From positions 2,933,501-2,997,500 of the forward strand of contig NZ_JAUSVK010000001.1 in assembly GCF_030814655.1 (NCBI RefSeq): a stretch of 64,000 nt of DNA. The letters are read 5' to 3'. Below the pieces are notes generated by a model. That model did not search any database, was not told the DNA's origin, and saw only the letters and a list, made by a program, of their open reading frames with translations. Both the position numbers and the translations under genes were made by a program. This DNA is from Labrys monachus. GTDB taxonomy: Bacteria > Pseudomonadota > Alphaproteobacteria > Rhizobiales > Labraceae. Shown here piece after piece: positions 54,268 to 62,319 of this stretch (position 1 is its first letter; every line of letters starts with the position of its first letter).

Positions 54268-54293
54268 TTTAGTTAGGAAGATTTACGAACTAT
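54268..54293. promoter_or_regulatory. ROK-type operator in the divergent promoter
   Basis: The sequence TTTAGTTAGGAAGATTTACG followed by AACTATC contains AGTTAGGAA and its imperfect complement TTACGAACT around GAT. It resembles the TTAGTT...AACTAA elements bound by XylR/NagC-type ROK proteins. It stands between the kinase and the binding-protein gene, the place expected for the ROK regulator at 51018. Confidence 0.55.
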
Positions 54294-54366
54294 CTAGCCA
54301 GAGGGCAAGAACTATGATTTGCTCGCCTCACCAATAAGCACCAACGCGTGCGAGGGGATGACCGGG

Positions 54367-55617
54367 ATGAACACCAGACGCATCGGATTGACGATCGGGT
54401 CGGCGATCGCCGCCTGGGGATTGGCCGCGTCGGTCGCGCTGGCGACCGAGATTTCCTTCTGGACCTGGCGCCAGGAGGACAAGGCCGCCTATACGGAGAT
54501 CTTCTCCGATTTCACCAAGCTGAACCCGGACATCACCGTCAAGTTCGAGTCCTTTCCCGACGAGAACTACCCGACCATCGTCTCCACCGCGCTGGCGGCC
54601 GGCCGTGGCGGCGACGTCATCCATACCCATGCCTATGGCTGGCTGGAGCAGTTCGCCAAGGCCGGCTATTTCGTGCCGCTCGACAGGGCCAGCGTGCCGT
54701 CCATCGACAACATGCCGGCCGATGCCCTGGTCGCGGGGACCTACCGCGCCGACGGCAGGCTCTATTCGCTGCCCTTCGCCTCGCAGACCCTCGGTCTGTT
54801 CATCAACAAGGACGTCTTCGCCAAGGCCGGCCTGACGCCCCCGAAGACATGGGACGAGTTCCTCGCCGTCGGCAAGGCGCTGAAGGACAAGGGCATCATC
54901 CCCCTTGCGAACGGGCTCGGCACGAGCTGGTTCAATGAGATGTTCGTCGCCATCTTCACCAATCCCTTCCTCGGGCCGGACTTCGTCGGCGACCTCACCT
55001 CGGGCAAGACCACCTTCAAGGATCCGCGTTACGTCGCGGCGCTCGGCAAGCTGCTCGAACTGCGCGACGACATGCCGACAGGCTATGAGGGCGTGGACTA
55101 CGACACCGCCGGCCAGCTCTTCCTCACCGGCCGGGCGGCGATGCTGGCGGGCGGCAGCTTCGACATCTCGACCTACAGGTCGGAGGATCCCGGCATCGAC
55201 ATGGCCTTCGTCGCCCCGCCGGCCCCGAAGGCCGGAGCGCCGGCCTATGTCACGAAATTCTATGACGGCGGCTATGCCGTGAACGCCGCATCACCCAACA
55301 GGGAAGCCGCACTGAAACTCGTGAACTACATGGGCACCAAGGCGTTCGGCGACAAGCTTTCGGCCCTGCTGGGCGACATCTCGCCGATCAAGGGCGTCGA
55401 GATCAAGGATCCGATGCTGGCCGAGGTGGCGGCGCTGAACCGCACGGCCATGCCGCATATCAACGTCGTCTATTTCCGCTTCCAGAAGCCGACGGGCTCG
55501 GAACTCCTGCAGGGCGACATCACGAGGATGATGGCCGGTGCCATCACGCCCGACCAGCTTGCCGCCGACCTCACGGCCGGCATCGCCAAATGGTACGCGC
55601 CGTTCCAGGGCAAGTGA
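54367..55617 (+). CDS. Sugar ABC transporter substrate-binding protein (family 1)
   Basis: The 416-residue periplasmic protein has a signal peptide (LTIGSAIAAWGLAASVALA) and a family 1 fold with ISFWTWRQEDKAAYTEIFSD, GGDVIHTHAYGWLEQFAKAG, YSLPFASQTLGLFINKDVFAKAG and AAMLAGGSFDIS. Similar proteins bind amino sugars, oligosaccharides and polyols. It is followed by two permease genes but no ATPase. Start at the ATG 54367 with GAGGGG nine bases upstream; an ATG at 54358 is in frame. Confidence 0.9.
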   Translation: MNTRRIGLTIGSAIAAWGLAASVALATEISFWTWRQEDKAAYTEIFSDFTKLNPDITVKFESFPDENYPTIVSTALAAGRGGDVIHTHAYGWLEQFAKAGYFVPLDRASVPSIDNMPADALVAGTYRADGRLYSLPFASQTLGLFINKDVFAKAGLTPPKTWDEFLAVGKALKDKGIIPLANGLGTSWFNEMFVAIFTNPFLGPDFVGDLTSGKTTFKDPRYVAALGKLLELRDDMPTGYEGVDYDTAGQLFLTGRAAMLAGGSFDISTYRSEDPGIDMAFVAPPAPKAGAPAYVTKFYDGGYAVNAASPNREAALKLVNYMGTKAFGDKLSALLGDISPIKGVEIKDPMLAEVAALNRTAMPHINVVYFRFQKPTGSELLQGDITRMMAGAITPDQLAADLTAGIAKWYAPFQGK

Positions 55618-55619
55618 CG

Positions 55620-56549
55620 ATGCCGTCCCGCCGCCGCCGCTCATTCCTGCCGCGGCGGCGCACGCTGTGGATCGCCTTCCTGCTGGCGCCGGCAGCCTTG
55701 ATCATGACCGCCTTCGTCGTCTGGCCGCTGCTGTCGGCGCTGCGGCTGTCCTTCTACAGCTTCAACGGCCTGCGGCCGGCGGGCTTCGCCGGACTGGAGA
55801 ATTTCCGCCAGGTGCTGATTGAGCATCCCTTCAGCGATTGGACCTACAACGCCCTGTTCCACAACGTCGTCGTCTTCCTGGCGCTGATGGTGTTCGAGAA
55901 CGGCACCGCCTTCCTGCTGGCATTCGCCCTCCTGAAAGCGCTTCCGGGCCACCGCGTCCACCAGGTCATCGTGTTCCTGCCCGTGGTGCTTTCCGCCGTG
56001 GTCGTCGGCTTCCTGTGGAAATTGCTGCTCCATCCGCTGTTCGGGCTCGTCAACCAGAGCCTGGCGCTGGTCGGCATCGGTGCGCATGCCTGGCTCGGCG
56101 ATGAATCGACGGCGCTCGGCAGCATCATCCTCGCCAATATCTGGCACTGGCTCGGCTTTCCGACGCTCGTGCTCCTGGCCGGCATGCAGCGCATCGACAA
56201 GGAAGTGCTGGAGGCGGCGCGCCTCGACGGCGCCGGCGATTTCAAGCTGCTGACGCAGATCATCTGGCCGCTGATCGCCCCGAGCGTGACGATCATCTAC
56301 ATCCTGACCTTCATCGGCAGCTTCAACTGGTTCGAGCTGCCCTACATCATGGCGGGCCTCACCGGTTCGCCGGGAGGGTCGACCGACGTGCTGGGGCTCT
56401 ATTTCTACCGCACCGCCTTCGGCAGCACGACGACCGGCATCCAGGATTTCGGCCAGGGCAGCGCGCTCGCCGTGCTGATGTTCATCCTGATCGCGGGCGT
56501 GACCTGGATGGCGCTGCGCATTCTGCGGCGCCGGGAGGCGGACCTATGA
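55620..56549 (+). CDS. Sugar ABC transporter permease (MalF/UgpA type)
   Basis: The 309-residue permease has six helices, the N-terminal LWIAFLLAPAALIMTAFVVW, LENFRQVLIEHPF and the coupling loop LEAARLDGAGDFKLLTQIIWP. It begins three bases after the binding-protein stop and overlaps the next permease by four bases. Confidence 0.92.
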   Translation: MPSRRRRSFLPRRRTLWIAFLLAPAALIMTAFVVWPLLSALRLSFYSFNGLRPAGFAGLENFRQVLIEHPFSDWTYNALFHNVVVFLALMVFENGTAFLLAFALLKALPGHRVHQVIVFLPVVLSAVVVGFLWKLLLHPLFGLVNQSLALVGIGAHAWLGDESTALGSIILANIWHWLGFPTLVLLAGMQRIDKEVLEAARLDGAGDFKLLTQIIWPLIAPSVTIIYILTFIGSFNWFELPYIMAGLTGSPGGSTDVLGLYFYRTAFGSTTTGIQDFGQGSALAVLMFILIAGVTWMALRILRRREADL

Positions 56550-57421
56550 CGCTCGCCGACCGCGACGCGGCCACGCACGGCCCGCCTTCGGCCAGGAAGC
56601 GGGGCTTCTCGCTCGGCGACGGCGCCATCCAGGCCGTGCTCGTGCTGAATGCGTTCATCATGCTCTACCCGCTGTTCGTGATGCTGATGTCCTCGTTCAA
56701 GACCAACGCCGAGATCTTCACCTCGCCCTTCGCCCTGCCGAGGAGCTTGTCGCCCGCCAATATCGAAAAGGTCTGGAACGAAACCAATTTCGTGCGCTAT
56801 CTCGCCAATTCGGTGGGCGTGACGGTCGCCTCGATCGCCGTGATCGTGGTGGTCGGCACGATGGCGGCCTATGCCATCGCCCGCTACGAGTTCCGCTTCA
56901 GCGGGGCGGTGCTGATGTTCTTCCTCAGCGGCATGACCGTGCCGCTGAAGCTTGCCATCATCCCGCTGTTCATCCAGCTCGATACGCTCCACCTCATCGA
57001 CACCTATGCCGGGCTGGTGCTGGTCTATGTGGCGATGGGAATCCCTTCGGCCATCTTCATCATGACCGGATTCCTGCGCTCCCTGCCGCGCGAGCTGGAG
57101 GAATCCGCCCGGCTCGACGGCGCCAGCGAGTGGCGCATCATGCTGTACGTCATGCTGCCTTTGGCCCGGCCGGCCCTGGTGATCGTCGCCATCCAGAACG
57201 CCGTGCCGATCTGGAACGATTTCTTCTTCCCGCTGATCCTGATCACCTCCGACGATCGCAAGACCCTGCCGCAGGGCCTCACCGTCTTCATGGGCGAATT
57301 CACGACCAATTGGGGCGTCCTGTTCACCGGCCTCTCGCTGGCCGCGCTGCCGATCACCCTGGTCTATATCGCCCTGTCGCGCCACTTCATCGCTGGCATC
57401 ACCCAGGGCGCGGTGAAGTAG
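56546..57421 (+). CDS. Sugar ABC transporter permease (MalG/UgpE type)
   Basis: The 291-residue permease has six helices, LNAFIMLYPLFVMLMSSFKT near the start and the coupling loop ELEESARLDGASEWRIMLYV before MLPLARPALV. With the preceding permease it forms the channel of the locus 3 importer. No ATPase gene follows; the RidA gene is next, 109 bases away. Confidence 0.92.
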   Translation: MTLADRDAATHGPPSARKRGFSLGDGAIQAVLVLNAFIMLYPLFVMLMSSFKTNAEIFTSPFALPRSLSPANIEKVWNETNFVRYLANSVGVTVASIAVIVVVGTMAAYAIARYEFRFSGAVLMFFLSGMTVPLKLAIIPLFIQLDTLHLIDTYAGLVLVYVAMGIPSAIFIMTGFLRSLPRELEESARLDGASEWRIMLYVMLPLARPALVIVAIQNAVPIWNDFFFPLILITSDDRKTLPQGLTVFMGEFTTNWGVLFTGLSLAALPITLVYIALSRHFIAGITQGAVK

Positions 57422-57530
57422 GCCGGACCTCGACGCTGATCCTTGCCCGCGGGCTGGCTCGACAGGCGGCGACCGATCGGCCATATCGCCGTCTGGGACG
57501 GAACGGCGGCAACCGCGGAGAAACGGCATC

Positions 57531-58031
57531 ATGCAGATCGAAAAGCGCATCGAAGAACTCGGCCTGATCCTGCCGGAGACGGCGAAGGTACCCTTCGGCA
57601 TCGTGCTCGATTTCGCGTGGGTGCGCGTGTTCGGCGATCGGGTCTACGTGTCCGGGCATGGGCCGCAGGCGCCGGACGGCAGCGTCGTCGGTCCCTTCGG
57701 CAAGGTCGGCGACGAGGTCAGTCCGGAACAGGCGGCCGACGCGGCCCGCCTCGCCACCCTGTCCGTGCTCGGCAGCCTCCGGCGGGCGATCGGCGATCTC
57801 GACCGCATTGCGGCATGGCTGCGGGTGGAGGGCTACGTCCTCGCGGCCCCCGGCTTCGACCGCACCACCAATGTGGTCAACGGAGCGTCGAGGCTCATCG
57901 TCGAGCTCTTCGGGGAAGACCGCGGCCGGCACGCTCGAACCGCCATGGGCGTCGCGGCGACCCCGCTCAATTGTCCGGTGGTCATCGCGGCGGAACTGGC
58001 GCTGAAGCCGCAGATTCGCGTCCTTTCCTGA
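57531..58031 (+). CDS. RidA-family (YjgF/YER057c) protein
   Basis: The 166-residue protein has the C-terminal RidA features ARTAMGVAATPLNCPVVIAAEL with the conserved Arg and VYVSGHGPQAPDG in the first strand. RidA proteins hydrolyse reactive enamine/imine intermediates of amino-acid and amino-sugar breakdown. This is one of the longer subfamilies (usual length about 125-155). It lies at the end of locus 3 and may clear an imine formed by the SIS deaminase-like step; that link is inferred. Confidence 0.85.
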   Translation: MQIEKRIEELGLILPETAKVPFGIVLDFAWVRVFGDRVYVSGHGPQAPDGSVVGPFGKVGDEVSPEQAADAARLATLSVLGSLRRAIGDLDRIAAWLRVEGYVLAAPGFDRTTNVVNGASRLIVELFGEDRGRHARTAMGVAATPLNCPVVIAAELALKPQIRVLS

Positions 58032-58125
58032 GGCGGCGCAGGAAACGGCAGGCACCTTCGTCTCCATTCGGGACCGAAGCGCCGGATCCGGCGGCGGTAC
58101 GATGCCGTTTGCCGCCCCGCCTTTG

Positions 58126-58200
58126 ATATAGAAAATTAAATAATCTATATATTTCAAATATATATAAGATATAATTTATCTTTCATATGAGGAATATGAC
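58126..58200. other. AT-rich patch at the right end of the catabolic block
   Basis: Roughly 75 bases are almost purely A and T within very GC-rich DNA. They include the perfect palindrome TATATATTT-C-AAATATATA (58146-58164). The patch lies between ridA and the core DUF502 gene and could be a strong promoter/UP region, a silencer (MucR/H-NS-like) target or a scar at a junction. Confidence 0.6.
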
Positions 58201-58269
58201 TCTCGTTTGAGCGCCGCGTGCCTAAATTTGCATCGACAGGACCGGCATGCTCCATGCTAGATATCCGGC

Positions 58270-58986
58270 ATGGTGCGAGAGACGACATCCCCTGCCATCA
58301 TGCCGGCCGGCCCGCCGCAGCGCACGAGCCGGCTGGGCGGCCTGCATCATTATTTCCTCACCGGCCTCGTGGTGGCGGGCCCCGTCGCGATCACGGTCTA
58401 TCTGACCTGGACATTCGTCAAATGGGTCGACGGCTGGGTGACGCCCTTCATCCCCGCCCGCTATTTGCCCGAGACCTATCTTCCCTTCCAGATTCCGGGC
58501 TTCGGTCTCGTCGTCGCCTTTGTCGGCCTGACGCTGGTCGGCTTCTTCACCGCCAATCTCGTCGGCCGCACGCTGGTGCGCTTCGGCGAGAACCTGCTCG
58601 ACCGCACGCCTGTGGTACGGGGCATCTACAAAGCCCTGAAACAGGTCTTCTCCACGATCTTCTCCCAGTCGGGCACCTCGTTCCGCAAGGCCGGCCTGGT
58701 GGAGTTCCCCGCGGGCGCCTGGTCGATCGTCTTCATTTCCTCCGAGCCGAGCCCGGTGATCGAGGAAAGGCTGCCGGGCAGCGACAGGGAGGGATGGGTC
58801 TCGGTCTTCATGCCATGCGCACCGAACCCGACCACCGGTTTCTTCTTCCTGCTGCCGAAGTCGAAGGTGATCGAATTGTCGATCAGCATCGAGGAAGCGA
58901 CGAAGCTGGTGATCTCGGCCGGGCTGATCCAGCCGGAATCCGCCAAGCCGACGATCAAGGAGGCCTCGGAGCGTGTTGCGGTCTGA
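58270..58986 (+). CDS. DUF502 family membrane protein
   Basis: The 238-residue inner-membrane protein of PF04367 has two N-terminal helices (YFLTGLVVAGPVAITVYLTW and GFGLVVAFVGLTLVGFFTAN), then VGRTLVRFGENLLDRTPVVRGIYKALKQV and a cytoplasmic beta domain with VFMPCAPNPTTGFFFLLPKS. The function is not known; the gene sits between glmS and recG in many alphaproteobacteria. Here it directly precedes recG (convergent), but glmS is 37 kb away. Confidence 0.9.
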   Translation: MVRETTSPAIMPAGPPQRTSRLGGLHHYFLTGLVVAGPVAITVYLTWTFVKWVDGWVTPFIPARYLPETYLPFQIPGFGLVVAFVGLTLVGFFTANLVGRTLVRFGENLLDRTPVVRGIYKALKQVFSTIFSQSGTSFRKAGLVEFPAGAWSIVFISSEPSPVIEERLPGSDREGWVSVFMPCAPNPTTGFFFLLPKSKVIELSISIEEATKLVISAGLIQPESAKPTIKEASERVAV

Positions 58987-59036
58987 CGGAAAAGAGGTGG
59001 CCAGCCGGTGGAAAGTCAGGCCGCCGGTCGTGACTG

Positions 59037-59055
59037 TCCCGACTTCTCGTCGGGA
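59037..59055. terminator. Hairpin behind the DUF502 gene
   Basis: TCCCGAC and GTCGGGA form a perfect 7-bp stem around TTCTC, 50 bases after the stop. No T-run follows, so termination is only possible. Confidence 0.4.
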
Positions 59056-59271
59056 GCAGCAGCTTTCGGGACGTGTCCGGGATGCACGAAGGACCGCTGC
59101 GGGGCCACTGCCACTATAAGAAGCTTGCCTGGTCGCTGGGGCACGTCAGGCAGACATGCGCCTCCAACGGAGGCCGCCATTCGCCGCGACGATCGCATCG
59201 TTCTGCTCGTCGGTCCGGTCACCCGACATGGAGCCGCCGGCGGCGCTTCGTGGAGAAGGAGGCGGCCCGGC

Positions 59272-59511
59272 TCATGCCAGCAACTGTGTCGGCACGCCGA
59301 GCGCCGGACCGACCTCGGCGAGCCGCTGGTCCAGCGTGTGCACCGTGGCGCCATGCTCTGATGCGATAGCGAGGTGCAGCGCGTCTCCAGCCCGAAGCCC
59401 AAGCCTATGTTGATCGGCAAATTTTGCCGCTGCCTGGGACGGCCCGCCTCTCACGGCGAGCACGGTAAAGCTCTCGGCGACCAGCCTGTTGAACATCGCG
59501 AGTGCTGCCAA
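59272..59511 (-). pseudogene. Truncated PIN-domain (VapC-like) toxin
   Basis: The 79-codon frame is the C-terminal half of a PIN ribonuclease: HRLGLRAGDALHLAIASEHG carries the conserved Asp/Ala-rich helix, and VHTLDQRLAEVGPALGVPT is the final strand and helix. The N-terminal half with the first active-site Asp is missing, since an in-frame stop stands just upstream, and no antitoxin is seen. It is therefore a relict between the DUF502 gene and recG. Confidence 0.6.
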
Positions 59512-59688
59512 GGCGTTCTGTCATGGCGCCACGCACGCCGGAGCAGAAGCGGACGGCGTTTCTCGATCAGGAAATCTCAGCGGCTCAGGAGCGATAAGAA
59601 GGCGCGTTTCCATCAAGCCCATCTCAAGAACAAACACCAACCGCAATGCCAAGCTGAGAGTCACGGGCGAGAACGCCGGTGACTCTCT

Positions 59689-59757
59689 GCAAGACTCCTG
59701 AAGGACGCAGCATTTTAGGCTCCATCCGTTGGATGGACCCGAAAATTCCGCTTAGCC
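59689..59757 (-). repeat. Post-stop palindromic repeat, copy B (behind recG)
   Basis: Read on the minus strand the element begins at the recG stop codon, CTAAGCGGAATTTTCGGG, then TCCATCC-AAC-GGATGGA closed by ATTTT/AAAAT, then GCTGCGTCCTTCAGGAGTCT. It matches copy A behind glmS over nearly 70 bases, including the flanking part outside the hairpin. The two copies are inverted relative to each other on the chromosome. Confidence 0.7.
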
Positions 59758-61848
59758 CGAACGCAGGAGGCGCACGGCTTCGTCGCGTTCGAACAGATAG
59801 AGCAGGGTGCGCAGGGCCTCGCCGCGCGGGCTCGTCAGGCCGGCATCGCGCGCCAGGATCAGCCTCGCATCGTCATGGGCAGCCGGCAGCAGGTGGCCAT
59901 GGGGCTCGAAATCGGCGATGCGGAACCCCGGAAGGCCCGATTGGCGCGTGCCCAGCAGGTCGCCCTCGCCGCGCAGCCTGAGGTCCTCCTCGGCGATGCG
60001 GAAGCCGTCCTCCGTCTCGCGCATGATTTCGAGGCGCTTCCTGGCGACCTCGCCCAGCGGCCCCTTGTAGAGCAGCAGGCAGACCGATTTTTCGGAGCCG
60101 CGGCCGATGCGGCCGCGCAGCTGGTGCAACTGGGCAAGGCCGAAGCGCTCGGCGTGCTCGACGACCATCACGGTGGCGGCGGGCACGTTGACGCCAACCT
60201 CGATCACCGTGGTCGCCACCAGCACGCGGATGTCGCCCGCAACGAAGCGGGCCATCACGGCATCCTTGTCGGCGCTCTTCATCTGCCCGTGCAGGAGGCC
60301 GACCCGGTCGCCGAACATGCCGGCGAGATCGCGGAAGCGGTCTTCCGCCGCGGCGACGTCGAGCGTCTCGGATTCGGCGATCAGCGGGCAGACCCAATAG
60401 GCCTGGGCGCCCGACTGCAGGAGACGGCCGACCGCGCCGACCACTTCGCCGATCCGTTCCAGCGAGACGAGCCGTGTGTCGACGGGCTTGCGCCCGGGCG
60501 GCTTCTCGCGCAGCGAGGAGGCATCCATGTCGCCGAAATAGGTCAGCACCAGGCTGCGCGGGATCGGCGTCGCCGTCATCACCAGGACGTCGACGGCGGC
60601 GTTCTTGCGGCTGAGGGCCAGGCGCTGGTGCACGCCGAAACGATGCTGCTCGTCGACGATGGCGAGGCCCAGGTCGTGAAATTCCACCTCGTCCTGGAAC
60701 AGGGCATGCGTACCGACGACGATGTCGATGCGCCCCTCCTTGAGCTCGGCCTGCAGGCGTGCCCGTTCGCGCGGCTTGTCCTTGCCGGTGATCAGGCCGA
60801 CACGCAGGCCCGCGGCGGCGGCCAGCGGTTCGATGCTGGCCAGATGCTGACGCGCCAGGATCTCGGTCGGCGCCATCAGGGCGGCCTGCCGCCCCCCTTC
60901 GACCATGGTCGCCATGGCCAGCAGGGCGACCACCGTCTTGCCGGAGCCGACATCGCCCTGGAGCAGGCGCAGCATGCGGTTGGGGCTCGCAATGTCCGCC
61001 CTGATCTCCGCCAGGGCGGCCGCCTGGCTCGCCGTGAGGCTGAAGGGCAGGGCGGCTTCGATCTTTGCCGACACGGCGCCCGTGCCGGCCACGGCGAGGC
61101 CGGGCATGGCCCTGTTCCGGGCGCGGATCATGCCGAGCGCGAGTTGGGAAGCGAGAAGCTCGTCATAGGCGAGGCGCTGTCTGGCCGGCGCATCGAGCGC
61201 GACGGCTTCCGGCGTCTCCGGGGTATGGAGGTCGGTGAGCGCCTGGCGGAAGCCCGGCCAGGACTGCGCCTTGAGCCAGGCGGCGTCCTGCCACTCCGGC
61301 AGGTCTGGAAGCTTGGCGACGGCGGCCTGCGCGACCTTCTGGATCTGCCGGGGAAACAGCCCTTCGGTGAGCGGATAGACCGGCTCGACGAGCGGCAGGA
61401 TCGCGAGGCCCTCCTCGTCGACGATGCGGTCGGGATGCACCATCTGGCGCATGCCGTCGAACAATTCGATCTTGCCGCTGACCCAGCGTTTCTCGCCCAC
61501 CGGCAGCGCGCGTTCGATCCAGGTCGTCTGCGGCGCGAAGAAGGCGAGCGTGATGTCGCCGGTGTCGTCGAAGCAGTAGACGCGATAGGGACCCTTGCCG
61601 CCGCTGGCGCGATGCCGCTCGACCGTGACCTCGACCATCACCAGCACGTCGAGCGGTGCCTCGGCGAGCTTGGGGCGCCGGCGCCTGTCGAGCACGCCGG
61701 CCGGGACATGGAAGAGCACGTCGAGCACGCGCGCGCCCATGGGCTCGGCGCCGCCGAGAAGACGGGTCAGCACCTTGACCAGTTTCGGCCCCACCCCCGA
61801 CAGGGACGAGACGGACGCGAAGAGGGGAGTCAGAATCGCCGGACGCAT
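59752..61848 (-). CDS. recG: ATP-dependent DNA helicase RecG
   Basis: The 698-residue helicase that remodels stalled forks and Holliday-type junctions has the N-terminal wedge region (GVGPKLVKVLTRLLG, LFHVPAGVLDRR), Walker A GDVGSGKT (298-305), VDEQHRFG (398-405), TATPIPRSL (425-433) and the QxxGRxGR motif QLRGRIGRG. Its length is normal. The ATG at 61848 is chosen because RecG of relatives begins with RP..LTPLFA. It is divergent from sdhE-mfd. Confidence 0.96.
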   Translation of the reverse strand: MRPAILTPLFASVSSLSGVGPKLVKVLTRLLGGAEPMGARVLDVLFHVPAGVLDRRRRPKLAEAPLDVLVMVEVTVERHRASGGKGPYRVYCFDDTGDITLAFFAPQTTWIERALPVGEKRWVSGKIELFDGMRQMVHPDRIVDEEGLAILPLVEPVYPLTEGLFPRQIQKVAQAAVAKLPDLPEWQDAAWLKAQSWPGFRQALTDLHTPETPEAVALDAPARQRLAYDELLASQLALGMIRARNRAMPGLAVAGTGAVSAKIEAALPFSLTASQAAALAEIRADIASPNRMLRLLQGDVGSGKTVVALLAMATMVEGGRQAALMAPTEILARQHLASIEPLAAAAGLRVGLITGKDKPRERARLQAELKEGRIDIVVGTHALFQDEVEFHDLGLAIVDEQHRFGVHQRLALSRKNAAVDVLVMTATPIPRSLVLTYFGDMDASSLREKPPGRKPVDTRLVSLERIGEVVGAVGRLLQSGAQAYWVCPLIAESETLDVAAAEDRFRDLAGMFGDRVGLLHGQMKSADKDAVMARFVAGDIRVLVATTVIEVGVNVPAATVMVVEHAERFGLAQLHQLRGRIGRGSEKSVCLLLYKGPLGEVARKRLEIMRETEDGFRIAEEDLRLRGEGDLLGTRQSGLPGFRIADFEPHGHLLPAAHDDARLILARDAGLTSPRGEALRTLLYLFERDEAVRLLRSG

Positions 61849-62022
61849 GAAAACCTCGAAGGCAGTCTTGTCCGGCTGCGCGGCCGCATGCAACCACCGG
61901 AACGACGGTGCCGCAGCCTGCCCCAGGGCGAGGCGGCGAGCGGCGAGGCGCAGATAGGCCGCAAAAGCGGTTTCCTCCGCCCGATGAAAATTCTATACAA
62001 CGGCGCGGCAGGATGCAGGACC

Positions 62023-62319
62023 ATGTCCGGAACGATACGAACATCGGATGAACTCGACGCGCGGCGGCGGCGGATCGTCTACAGGGCGTGGCATCGCGGC
62101 TTCCGCGAGATGGACCTGATCATGGGCCGGTTCTGCGACGCGGTGATCGTCGACCTCCCCGACAGCGATCTCGATGCCTTCGAAATGCTGATTGATGCGC
62201 AGGATCACGATCTCTATAGCTGGATCACCGGCGCGGAGCCGGTCAGCGCCGAGTTCGACATGCCGCTGTTCCGGAAGCTGCGCGATTTCCACTCGTCCAT
62301 GAAGCCGATGTTTGCATGA
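62023..62319 (+). CDS. sdhE: FAD assembly factor SdhE
   Basis: The 98-residue protein of the SdhE/Sdh5 (DUF339) family has RRRRIVYRAWHRGFREMDLIMGRF with the conserved RGxxExD motif and DLYSWITG near the end. It helps attach FAD covalently to the succinate dehydrogenase flavoprotein. The ATG at 62023 follows GCAGGA; a possible -10 TATACA lies about 25 bases before it. mfd starts on its stop codon (ATGA). Confidence 0.92.
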   Translation: MSGTIRTSDELDARRRRIVYRAWHRGFREMDLIMGRFCDAVIVDLPDSDLDAFEMLIDAQDHDLYSWITGAEPVSAEFDMPLFRKLRDFHSSMKPMFA

